Shown: positions 23,075-36,844 of the stretch, piece after piece
Layout: each line of letters starts with the position of its first letter
Position numbering within the stretch: position 1 is the first letter of the stretch
The notes under the pieces: generated by a model
What the model saw: the letters and a program-made list of their open reading frames with translations, nothing else
Told to the model about the DNA's origin: nothing
The model's database searches: none
Source of the DNA: Diphasiastrum complanatum
Lineage: Eukaryota > Streptophyta > Lycopodiopsida > Lycopodiales > Lycopodiaceae
Direction: 5' to 3'
DNA: 64,000 nt
NCBI GenBank assembly: GCA_029204225.1
Contig: MU831857.1
Coordinates: 36,231 to 100,230, forward strand
Made by a program: the position numbers and the translations under genes

Positions 23075-23799
23075 TGTTGAATTTCACACGTGTGGACTGT
23101 CCACTACATGTACTTGTGATCTCCTAAGGTGTGTAGATGCACCAAGATCAAGACTAGATTGAGATTCAAGATCAATCTTGAATCCTATGGCAAAAACACA
23201 CTACTACATGCATTCAATCACTTCCAACTCTCACTCACACGTGTGGGAAGTATTCAAAAAATAATCTAAGTAAAAACAAGCTGCTCTCCTCGGGTAGAGA
23301 GAGAAAATGCATCAAGAGCTCTCGGGTAGAGAGATAAAGCTAGAAATCCAATAACTCACAAAATCCATGAAATCACCAAATCAATTGACTTCAAAATGAG
23401 GAGTACAATGATACTAGTAGGTCCACGAGCTACCACTATGCTTAACTATGATTGGACCACATTTTGTCACCTCTTGATCCTATTGGATCATTGATCTATG
23501 CACCTCTTAATTCTATTGGGCTATATTCAAGCACACCTCAATTTCCTATTGGACCTCACAAGGTTCCACCTCTATATCCTATTGGACCTCTTGGAATTCA
23601 TCAAAAAAAAACTTTACACTTGTCTACACTCTAATTAGCAAGTGTTTAGCCTCTTACTCTATTTTGGCTCAATAGTGGCATTACAAGTGGAAAAGTCTAT
23701 GCCAAATTTATTCCTATCAACATCCTACACCTAGATGCTTGATGTAAAAAACATAAGACCCCTATATCTAACATAGATATTCTTTTTCAATTCTTCACA
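23075..23799 (-). repeat. C2 3' LTR
   Basis: On the minus strand it starts TGTGAAGAATTGAAAAAG and ends GTGTGAAATTCAACA, like the C3 LTRs. CACACGTGTG occurs at 23085-23094 and 23236-23245. The CCTATTGGACCTC/GATCCTATTGGATC repeats at 23470-23590 are short internal repeats typical of this LTR family. Confidence 0.85.
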
Positions 23800-23817
23800 C
23801 TCTTCCTAAAAAATTAT

Positions 23818-26390
23818 CTATGAAGATTTGAGCATTGATCTTGATATAACTCCAAGATTAGATCTATGCTTGATGAAAGCACTTTTGCTCAAAGGCTTGG
23901 TGAGTAGATCGGCAATACAAGAGGACGAGTTGACATGCTTCAAATAGATTTCTCCTCCAATAAGCTTTTCTCTCACAAAATGGTGTGCCACTTCTATGTG
24001 CTTGCTTCTTGCATGAAATATGGGATTATTGGCAAGAGCTTGGGCCGAGATGTTATCACACTTGATCATTGGTAGATCATCCTCCTTGATGCACTTTAGT
24101 TCCATTAGTAACCTCTTGATCCAAAGCACTTCTTTGGTAGTTGTAGTGAGTGCTTTGTACTCGGCCTCACATGAAGAGAGAGATATAGTATCTTGCTTTT
24201 TGGAAAGCCAAGATATTAGATTGCCTCCAAGAAAGATAGTGTATGCACTAATAGACTTTCGATCCATCTTGTCACTTGCAAAGTCCGAATCCGAGTAGCC
24301 AATAATGGATAGATCTTCACTTTTATAGAGTAGACCATAATCACAAGATGAAGATACATATCTTAGAATCCTCTTGGCCATCTTCCAATGATGGATCTTA
24401 GGTTCTTGCATAAATTGACTCAATTTGTGCACACAAAAACTAAGATCGGGCCTAGTAATGGTAAGCCAAATCAAGGAGCCTACAAGACTCCTAAAAAGTG
24501 TGATGTCCTCAAAGGATCTTTCATCACCTTTGTTAGGATCTTTTACAATTTGCTCCATTGGAGTATCTATGCTCTTAGAATTTTCCATATGGAATTTTTT
24601 CAACATAGAGTGACCATATCTAGATTGGCATATAAAGACATGATTTTCATAAAAATCAATTTCTAGGCCTAGGATGTAATGTATCTCTCCTAGATCTTGC
24701 ATTTTAAACTCACATCCAAGTGCTAGCTTGGTTTCATCAACTAGCTTGATACAACTTCCACAAAGAATAATGTCATCAACATAAATTAGAAGAATGACAA
24801 TATTGCTATCAACAAACTTTAGATACATGGAAGGATCATAGTCACTAAGAGTAAATCCTAGTGAGATAAGAAAAGAGTTAAGTCTTGAATACCATGATCT
24901 TGGTGCTTGCTTGAGTCCATAAAGACTTTTGAAGAGCAAGCACACTTTGGACTCATCCTTGATGAATCCTTGAGGTTGTTCCATATAGATCTCCTCCTCA
25001 AGATAACCATTTAGAAAAGCATTGGATACATCTAATTGGAACACCTTCCACTTGAAAAAACAAGCAAGAGAAATAAGAATTCTTACTGTCACCATCTTTG
25101 CAACGAGTGCAAAGGTCTCCTCATAATCAAGACCATGGATTTGAGCAAATCCTTTGGCACATAATCTTGCTTTATGCTTGTTGATGGTGCCATCATGATT
25201 GAACTTGATCCGAAATACCCACTTGCAACCAATCACATGCTTGTTGGAAGGAGGATCCACAAGCTCCCAAGTATTGTTGGTGATCAATGCATCATACTCT
25301 TGCTTCATGGCATCATACCACTCCTTGGTATTGAGTGCCTCTTGTACATTCTTTGGTTCTTCATGAGAGACATAAAAAACATAATTAGTGGAATCAAGAT
25401 CCACTTGTTTGCCTTTGTCAACATATGAGAGCCTCTTAGGCTCGGATCTATCTCTCATGGATCTTCTTGGTGAAAAAATCCGAGGAGAGTCTTCTTCAAA
25501 TCTCGACCCCATCACATCATGATTGTCTTCAAAATCAATAATTGATGATGCATACATAGATTTCTTGATCTCGGCCTCTTCAAATGATGAGTGTTGATCT
25601 TCATGAAAGACAACATCTCTACTTTCAATAACTTGAGAAGTAGAGAGTATAAAGACTCTATAGGCCTTCTTGGTGGATGAGTATCCACCATGATCCCTTT
25701 GCATGCACTAGGATCTTCCTTCTTCCTTGTTTCCAAGGGAATATGGACAAAGCATAAGCATCCAAAACCTCTAAGGTGATCAACCTTAGGCTTCTTCAAA
25801 AATAAGATTTCATATGGTGACTTTCCTCCAAGAGCTATATGTGGGAGCCTATTGCAAAGATAAGCTGCACAATTAATGGCTTCTCCCCAAAAATCTTTGG
25901 GCAAAGATGCCTCAATTCTCATAGATTTTGCACATTCACATAGAGATCTATTCTTTCTCTCGGCCACTCCATTTGAGCTGGAGAGTAGGCACAAGAAAAC
26001 TCTCTTTTAATGCCTTCAAGCTCACAAAAATCTTGAAATTTATTGGAGATATATTCACCACCTCCATCACTTCTAAGAGCTTTAATCTTGAATGAGAATT
26101 GCTTCTCTACATAAGCTTTGAAAATAAGGAATTGATCAAACACCATAGATTTTGAAGCAAGAAGATATATCCAAGTGAATCTTGTGTAATCATCAATGAA
26201 AGTAACAAAACAAGTGGCTCCTCCCTTGCTTGTAGTTGATGAGAAATGCTCATCCGAGTGGATTAACTCCAAAGGATGCTTGCTTTTGATAGAAGATCTT
26301 GTAAATGGCTTTTTGTGAGATTTAGCAATAGCACAAGCCTCACAAGGCTTGATCTTCTTGGAGAATGACTTTGGCAAGCCAATAGCTATG
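23818..26390 (-). pseudogene. C2 pol: integrase, RT and RNase H
   Basis: The region from 25704 down to 23818 is one 628-codon open frame covering the RT and RNase H. RT motifs include [52 protein letters not shown] and YVDDIILCGS. RNase H motifs include GYSDSDFASDK and ADLLTKPLSKSAF. The integrase is in another frame upstream (IHSDEHFSSTTSKGGATC, LRSDGGGEYISNKF), with breaks near 25980 and 25690. The first catalytic Asp context, HSDV, reads HSDE. The RT-RNase H half is the best preserved pol in the window, though it cannot be made without the missing gag. Confidence 0.9.
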
Positions 26391-26399
26391 GATTCTTTG

Positions 26400-26930
26400 A
26401 TTTGGCATATCCCATGAGTTGAGTACCCTCTCAAACTCTCTGATTGCCTAAAACTCTTACATATCTTTCCACTCTTGGTAAAGGACTTGGGCAAGTCAAG
26501 ATCAACTCCTAATTTCTTGCTCATTATCTCCATGCTTTTGAAATTGGGACGGCCTAAACTCTTATTCCATAGCTCCACTTGTGCCATTATTCCCACATTA
26601 GAAACATTTGCATCAAGCTTAATATCCTACCTTGCTTACAACCTTTTGCCATACATTTCTCATTCCTAAGAATAGAGCAAACATCCTTCTTAAAATGAAA
26701 ATTAGAATCATTATTCATCAATTGACCCACACTCAAAAGATTCTTGGTGATTGAAGGTACATAAAGTACATTGTCTAGATTTAACTTTCATGGAAATCCT
26801 ATAAAGGAATGGTGTGAATCTCTCAATGCTACATTCTTGATCATTTGATGTGAAAATTGACTTCCTAGCACCATGATAAGAGAGTAGAGTTGAGACAAAT
26901 TTTGAGACCTTCATTTTGAACAACTTATAT
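26400..26930 (-). pseudogene. C2 upstream part from a different copia lineage
   Basis: Read on the minus strand, this gives a decayed protease-to-pre-integrase region. It includes ARKSIFTSNDQECSIE near 26860 (compare C3 VKKSIYTANDFECPIE). LDNVLYVPSITKNLLSVGQL lies near 26720-26780 in another frame, and ELWNKSLGRPNFKSMEIM lies near 26575-26520. Similarity to C3 here is only partial, while the sequence left of 26400 is nearly identical to C3. Stops and frame changes are frequent. Confidence 0.7.
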
Positions 26931-29900
26931 GTAAGATATGATGTGTCAAACATGTGAGGGTAATGATGAGACTTCAATATTTTCATATATGGGACTACAT
27001 TATTGTAAATTTTACATTCAATTTTTTGCCTGTCTGCTCTTAAAATTTTCATATGATTATAGAAACTTGCCTATAAAAAGAAATCTAATGAAAAATATCA
27101 AAACTAAAAGTTTCATATTTGAGTGTAAAATACCATGATTTTAACAATATTTTTTTGGGAGGTCTACTTTAAAAAGTATTATATGAACATAGAAACATGT
27201 CTTTCAATTTTTCTTTAATTTGGAGTTATGTAGAGATAGATATGTCCATCTAAAGCTACCCATGTCAAGTGTTGAAAAGTGTGTAAAATTATTGAAAGGT
27301 GCTAAAAAGTTGCAGCTCTTTTGGAGGTGCTTTTTACAACCCCTTTCTTTGGCTATCTACTTTCAAAAATCTTTTATGACTATAGAAATATGTCTAACAA
27401 AAAATATTAAAAGTCATATAGAGATATATACCAAGGAGAGAACTTCCAAGATTGGAAACAGGACCTTTAAGGAGATTTTATTATCATCTAGTCCTTCAGA
27501 AAGGATGCACCTAATAATTACTCATGTGAAATGCTGAAAAGTACTAAAAATTGAAGTCTTTTGGGGGTAAATTGCCATCAATTGAGAGAGAAAAAAAATT
27601 AAGTCTTCTGATAACACAATGAAGAGTCAAGTCTAGTTCCACATACAATTGAAATATTGAAATTCAATCATTTGGTGACATGTTATGTCTCCTCAAGTGA
27701 CCAAGGGTTTTATGCGCACTTTTGTGACATGCAAAAGTGCGTTGAAAACAACTCTAGTGTTAAAAGCATTGCAAAACCTGAAAACTTAGCCTAAACATAC
27801 CAAACAAAAAATCGAAATGACATAAACACCTTTTTTTTAAAGTAATTAATTTCATTAAAAAAATCATTAGAATTTCTTAATCTTGAATAGATCGAGGCTA
27901 TTGAAATGAAAAAAATTTCAATGTTGTTAATGATTATGGAAAGGACCAAAAGAATATTGTGAAAATGTTTTTTTACAATTTTAAATTTGTCATTTAAAAA
28001 GAATTTCAATTTAAAAAGTTTATCAAATAAAAAATTCTCAACCAAATTTAAATATTTAATTTTATTTTTTTAATAAACAACAATGTTTATATGTTCTACC
28101 ATGTACAAAAGTTTTAGACATATCTTATTTGTTGTAGAATTTTGAAATGTGCATATAATTTTTGTTGAAAATTAATCTCAATTAACCAAAATTTACAATA
28201 CTTCAAGTTGATTGTAGTCATAAACATAGGATTTTTATGAATTACTAATATTCTAGAAAATTATTACTATTATGCATGTTAAATTTTGAAAATTATGTAA
28301 AATTTGTGAGTATTATATTTGAAACTCTTAATGCATTTAATGAATTCCATTTTATCAAAAAAGACATAAGATTAGGCTCAAATACATACCTATCCAAAAA
28401 AAGTGAAGATTGAATTTAGCTCCAACCCATAGTTTTAAGAAAATCAATCATTTTCAACAATCACAAAACACTTAAACCTTTTATATAACAATTATCTATG
28501 TTTAGCATGAAAACTCATTATGACTTTAAATAAATAAACAAAATGGTGTAAGGATTTAGTTTGAAGCTCAATAAATAAAAATAATGTACACTTCAAATTT
28601 TTCCAATTTAAACCAAAGACCATAGCCTCTTATACTTTTATGAGAAATTTGTGTTTGAAAACTAAGAGATATGTTAATTATAAATATAATTCGAAAATAT
28701 ATATACTTGTTGAAGTGGAGAAATTTTTTTCTCCTTTTAAACTGTTTTTTTAATTTTTGGCTTTGAGAGTTATCCATTGACAACTCTATAGACCACACTT
28801 ATTATTAACTCAGTTTTTCTCTTGCAAGTTTTCCCATTCTGATATTCCCATGTATGTGGGAATCTATATAAAATTAATAGTCGTCTAGGATAACTTCTTT
28901 TTGGATTTTGTCAATCCTTGAACAAGTTCTTCTCTTATTTCAAATTTATTCTCATTTATGAAAAAGTTGTCAAAACCAATGTAACTATTTATAATCAACA
29001 TGCAATAGGACAAATTTTTAAGTAGTTTAATGTTCATTTTAGGAAACAAATTGTTATGCTAAGAACAAAAATTAATAAATAAAATTATACTTGGCCACTT
29101 CAAAATGCTAACTAAAAATAATTATATTATTTAGTCAAACTCTACGTAAAATCCTTTCCATCAAAGGGAAAACTCGTTTCTTTTGTACAAACCTGTAATT
29201 TAACAAAAAATTTGTTTGCTCAATCTAGGAGATGATTCTTCAATTGAGAGGTTTTATTAGTCTTTCATGTCAACAACACCACAACAATTGTCAAAAAATT
29301 TAGATGCTCTTTTACAACTTGCACGAGGCGAAAAATGTCACATTTATTTGGGTTAAAAAAACTGACAAATTGTAGAATAAACTGGCGTGGTGATCTTAAC
29401 AAGATTCAAGCTAGGTGTCTTGTTGCATTTTTGCCTTTAAAAAACCAACTAAAGACATCAATTTTGGATTGCAAAAGTGCTCTTTGAGAATATTATAGGT
29501 CCATTTGTTGCGCACCATTTTAAATAATGTTTTATTTAGGAAGGTAAAAGTTGAAAATGTTGCAGATAGATCGGAAAGGCAAGCGAAAAAATGACTATAG
29601 AACAATCAATGAAGGTTGACGATTTAAACTAGAAGATGTGGATGTGTTAGTTTTTTATTTTGAAACGACAATGACAAATCGTTTATTAATATCAATTGTA
29701 TTTCTTTTAAAAGAACGACTTGGGCAAGTGGACAACATCCACCATCCTCATACAACAAAAGAAAGTTGACTTACAAGATTTCTTGTCAGCATTAGATGAT
29801 GATGCAGATGAAGATAAGCTGATTGATTTTAATAAGAAGCTTCATTAGTTGATTAAGAGATTGTTGATAATAATCATTTTCCATGGCACTTATTAGCCTA

Positions 29901-30253
29901 AGGCCCAATGTTGGACTCACACATGCAAGATGCCAACTGGTAGCCTATATCTAATACTTCTAACTCTCTACTTCTGTTGTATAGTGTTTGGGCTTATTGT
30001 ACTTCTGACTCTCTACTTCTATTGTATAGTGTTTATTGCTTATTCCATGTCATACCCAAAATCGGACAACATGCTCTTGCTGCCAAACGAGTGTCAGTCC
30101 CATGGCACTTCGCCTCTGACTGGTCCTTGGGATGATGACGAGTCACATTGTCAAAGTCTGTAGAGAGCATATGTATAGATATATATTTTTGTTGTGCTCT
30201 AGGAAAAACGTAGATATGAGTTTGCTTACGTAAAATCTTGAGGCTTTATTTAA
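26930..30253. other. AT-rich spacer with no recognised gene
   Basis: Long AT-rich DNA with short open frames only. No LTR ends, primer sites, domains or clear tandem repeats were seen, apart from A/T homopolymers. Confidence 0.45.
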
Positions 30254-30587
30254 TGACGATCAGTAAGAACATGGACTTAAGATTTTCAATAATAACCATA
30301 TGAGTATTGTGACCATTCTTGATAACCTTGTTTATCGACAAATGGGTAGTTGACACCATCCATCATAGGATCCCATGATAAGCCTGGTTGATATTGATCC
30401 TGATATATTGGCGCTACTTCTGACGATCAGTAAGAACATGGACTTAAGATTTTCAATAATAACCATATGAGTATTGTGACCATTCTTGATAACCTTGTTT
30501 ATCGACAAATGGGTAGTTGACACCATCCATCATAGGATCCCATGATAAGCCTGGTTGATATTGATCCTGATATATCGGCGCTACTTC
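30254..30587. repeat. Almost exact 167-bp tandem duplication
   Basis: TGACGATCAGTAAGAACATG at 30254 starts a unit repeated from 30421. The only difference seen between the copies is ATATTGG versus ATATCGG near the end. It is the youngest-looking tandem duplication in the window. No gene is evident in it. Confidence 0.95.
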
Positions 30588-32729
<2,142 letters not shown>

Positions 32730-33719
32730 CCCACCAACCGTGCCCACGGTTGGCAAGGTATCTTAGGGGGCTGTTAGCACCATTAAAATGGAGTGCCAAC
32801 TGCCCACCAAGAGAAAATCCACATTTTTTTGTAGTGTAAACATCAAACCAAGAAACATATTGTGTAAGAATATTTTGTTGACTATCCCATATAATCTTCC
32901 TTTCAGAAAGCCATTCCTTTGAAACGCCATAACTATTGCGGAAGCTCTTTCGTTTCGTGTTCATCCTCTCTCTTCTCATTCGCAAACAATTTTCTGTCTT
33001 TGAATTTTCTTTTTGTGCGGAAGCTCTTACGGGATCCCAGACACTCAACTATGCATCACAGAACATATTTTATTCTAGCAATCAAGAGACACAGCACAAG
33101 GCCAAGAGATACACGAAATAGAGCGACTATATTGTCAGTTTGGTTTTAGAGCGAGATCGTCAGTGTCTCGCTCGTTGGCAGATTGACTCTCTACTCTTTC
33201 ACTGTCTTCTGCTCATTGGCAGACTTTCATGCACAGCTATGGTATTTTTGCTTTCTTACTCTATTCGCTACGTCTCTCTCTATTTCTTACAGATCTCTGT
33301 AAAATTCTTATTAATTTTTTTTTCTCTTTTTTGGTTATGATCCAGAGAGGATCATTTATACCTCCACTGTGTGGAGTTTACAAGATAGCTAAACGTAGAA
33401 TCACAAGACTAGTTAATGCTAATCAACTAGTTAGTTAGTCTCCATCGTTGCTATTCGTTTCAGCTGCGCATGAAGCCCGTTGAGCTGCCAGCTGACAGCA
33501 CGAAAGATTTCTCTTCGTGTGTTTTTGTTCTTTTTCTTTCTTTTCGTAGTTTTTGTTTTGCATCCATTTTGCGCTTTGTGGTCCTGGAGGTGTGTTTACG
33601 ATTCGCGATTGATTCGCAAATCGTTCGTGCTTCGATCAAAGACACATTGACTGTCGCGAATTGTTCTCGTTCAACCTTTGTGTCTTGTTCGTGCTGCGAC
33701 AAAATTGCAGGAGTTCACC

Positions 33720-36150
33720 ATTTCTGACAATAACAATGTCATTGACTTTATTAATAAAAGTAGTTTGATCTCTACAACAATACATAGCAGCAATATTATG
33801 TGCAATGAGTACTTAATAAGAGTTCAAGATAGGTGTATGAACTTGAAAAAGGAAAACGGTAGTTCCTTTTTTTATCAAACTTTTTCATGTAAAAGACACT
33901 TGACTCAGAATCAAAGGTAGTAGTAATATTCAAAAGTTCACCGTATTGTCATTAGAAATTCCACATTTTTGATGGTCAAGTACTCCAGAGGATAAATCTA
34001 TTAAGAGTACGAGGTTGTTCTTTATCCATAAATAAAAGCACAACTAGTTTATTAATAAAACAGATGTCATCTATATATCGAAAGGTATTCTTGAATGCCC
34101 GTAGGTACTCAATTTTTCCAATCTGGCAAATGTAATTCATAAAATGACAGATACTAGTTACACCAAGTAGGGGAACAAGCAAAGCCCATAGGTATACCAC
34201 AAACTTGTCTCCAACCATTTGTTTCTAAGTCTCACAATGCAGTGGTCAATCAGTAAGTCATTCCATTGACAAAGTAGTAATTTGTCCATATGAGTCCATT
34301 TTTCAATTGCTTTGTTTACCCACTCCCTTACATTCCTCATGGTCAGGTTTCCATTTATAGGCAAGAATTTTGTTCTTGTTGAATTTGAAAGCATACAAGA
34401 TCAACTTACGTATAATAGTCTTAAGTCCATTTGGGCCATTAAGAGGGATGTTTTCATAACATTTAGAGATGTCGGTAGACCACATAGAAGTGATTTTACT
34501 TGGCACATTAAGATAGAATTCAATGGATGAATTGCACTATCAAAATAGGTTGGTATCCACATTTAGATAACTCCGGTATGAATTTGCCTCCTGGCCTATC
34601 CCCTCCATGAGGAGCGGAGACAAAATACCAAGAGCCCCAGAATGAAATGTGGCCACCTTTGAAAAGAAATAGTCATGTGCATTTGTTATCCATTTGAAGG
34701 TATTTTTATGCTTTAAAGGTACAAAGTAGAAAAGATAATTCTTCTTTCCCTAAAAGGTAATTTGGAAATATACTAGAAAAGGTATGCTTAATAATTGTCA
34801 TAGCATTATCAATGTTATTGTTGCTATCCTCTCGAAAAGGAGCAAAATCCAGACTAGATAATCTTTGCAATGCCGAGTTTCTAACAAAGTATATGCACAC
34901 GAAACAAGGATTATGATGGGCCTTATCTATGCCATTCACATACAGATAGGCAGTAATCCAGTCACGCTCATCAGTAGCATTCTTTCAAACTTTTCTAGTG
35001 GTGCTTTTACCATGAAGCCATCTAGTCTTCTTTAAAAAGTTTGTAACAACAAGCTTGCAAATTAGGGCATGTTCCACAATACTATCATGATCCATATTCT
35101 GATAACAAGGTAAAAAATTAGCCAATTCAAACCAACCATGGTAAAGTTCCAAAGAGAAGCCAAAGAAAGAAGGTGTTTAGTTGGTTTTGTAGAGATGCAC
35201 CAGGAAAAGAACTTGGCAAGGTTGTTCATCATATACCAGATAGCATGATCAAATCAAATGATAGAAGAATTGTTTTTACATTTGTCGCGCATTTAAAGAA
35301 GGGTCTTTTCCAGTTCCAGATTCTAGCTTGATGGTTCATCTTGTTAAAGCCAATCTTAAAATGGCCTCCAACGTTTTCTCAGAAGGACAACTTGTAGGTT
35401 CAAATTTGCTCATCTTAATGACGGTGTCAAAGGTAATAGGTGTATCAAAGGAAGGATTTTTATGCAAAGAGACAAGCTTGAAGACTTGAAATTCTGCATC
35501 AATAAGATGGGTAAGAGCAATTTGAAGTTCAATAGAGATGGGTGCCAAAAATTTCACAAAAGGAAGGCTCCAAAGCTTGTAGGCAGTCTTGGCAGATTTA
35601 AACGCAAATTGAATAGTACGATTCGATACCAAGGTACTGGGCAAATTTTGGATTGGCAGAATTCAAAGACTGATTGGTTGTTAATTTCACAAATTTCTTG
35701 AGAGAAGGATTTAAATTGGGACGCACTATCTTCATCAAGGTCTTCGGTAAAGATCAAAGGGTGCGGTGAGGTAGGAGGTTCAGTAAGGGTACGAGTATCA
35801 GCAATAAAGTCACCATTTTCTTTTTCCAAATAGACAAATATCTTTTGAATATGTAAATTGTAGAATTTTTCTTTAGTAGCAATCATGTTCAACATAGTTA
35901 GAAAGGTCTATATAGATTTTTTCAACCATGCTTAGGGTTTTCTTCTTCTTAATGAAATCCATATATATTTTGATCCAATCCATCGTAGTCATAAAGTCAA
36001 CAAGGCCCAAAGATTTTATCATCATCACTAGTAGCATCACAAGTATCTTTATCATAAGAAGTTATAAGTTTGTGAACATCAACAACTTTATTCAAGCAAA
36101 ATATAACAGTCTGAACAAAAGGATTAGGTGGAGGAAGGGGCTCCCCATAA
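33720..36150 (-). pseudogene. Penelope-like element reverse transcriptase relic
   Basis: Several RT motifs fall in the right order on the minus strand but in different frames. KHKNTFKWITNAH lies at 34660-34712 (compare the Penelope HK.P.K.R.I motif). STDISKCYENIPL, with the first catalytic Asp, lies at about 34441-34490. GIPMGFACSP is at 34169-34198. FRYIDDICFIN has its YIDD at 34066-34077. FDKKRNYRFPF lies near 33851-33892 (compare Penelope YDKR.DF.F). GIPMG plus Y-I-D-D and the DKR motif point to Penelope-like elements rather than LINE (YADD) or LTR RTs. Upstream decayed frames at 35336-35895 may be the N-terminal region, although their similarity is unproven. Frameshifts and stops are frequent. 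No GIY-YIG endonuclease was recognised, so this could be an endonuclease-lacking type or just truncated. Limits are approximate. Confidence 0.6.
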
Positions 36151-36201
36151 CCAAGAGCAACAACGTCATAGAACCATCTTGAGGATTACATCATCAAAAA
36201 G

Positions 36202-36840
36202 TGTGAAAGTACTGTACTTTAGGACCATAAATGGATCTACAAAAGATCCACAAGAGTGATTGGATGCTTGCTTAACAATCTATCAAAAAACTAGACACAA
36301 AAAAGTTGATCTAGATTGGCAGTTTGACAAACAACAAGCATTAACAATCAAAAGCATTGATCAACATTGAAATCCGAGCCCACACGTGTGTACTACAGGC
36401 TTTAGTACGGCCTTCAACCTGAGAAACAACTAGAAATCGATTTGGTCTCATTTGGATCACAAAAACTCAATGTACATAGTGAACTAGCTTAAGATTGCCA
36501 ATGAGCTCCAAAAATTTTCTTCTTCTCACTATGGAGAGAGGGAATACATAGCAAATTCGACTTCCTTCTTGAAGTTAGGTGGATTTCCAGCATGTAATAA
36601 GGAAGTTAACTCACTCTCCTTGACTCTATTTCCTAGAGTTATGCTTGGTAGGTAGCTAGTTGGTCAAATTTTCACCTTAAACTTAGGTGTAGGTCCTATA
36701 AAGTAGGGATGACCACCAAATAGACATGACCAACTCTCTTGACTTGACCTAACCTACATTAGGATGGGTTTCCCATGTGGCCTCACATGTGTGGGACCCA
36801 CTTGTGTACACAATTTACACTATTCTACATGGTTTTTGAT
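36202..36840 (-). repeat. Diverged E1-type LTR, reverse orientation
   Basis: Compared in reverse with the LTR at 3734-4568, it shares the terminal TGTGAAA at 36202 (the complement of TTTCCACA) and GATCCACAAGAGTGATTGGATG at about 36248. It also shares CACACGTGTG at 36381-36390 beside a CCTGTAGTAC context, and GCAAATTCGACTTCCT near 36551. It breaks off near 36840, exactly where copia C4 sequence begins. Confidence 0.6.
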
Positions 36841-36844
36841 CAAG

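Larger units (their letters stand above)
23075..26930 (-). mobile_element. Copia element C2, 5'-truncated and chimeric
   Basis: One LTR (23075-23799) lies at the 3' end, followed inward by a polypurine tract (complement at 23800-23813) and a pol region reaching to about 26930. There is no gag, primer site or 5' LTR. From 23075 to about 26400 it is very close to C3. Beyond 26400 it switches to a more distant copia lineage. The right side then runs into unrelated AT-rich DNA. Confidence 0.8.

Noticed and set aside
30254..30587. CRISPR-like direct repeats
   Set aside because: Two adjacent 167-bp copies with no spacers, in a plant context. This is a plain tandem duplication.
33140..33727. Candidate GIY-YIG endonuclease beside the Penelope relic
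   Set aside because: The open frames there are on the opposite strand, and no GIY or YIG motif was seen in any frame I read.
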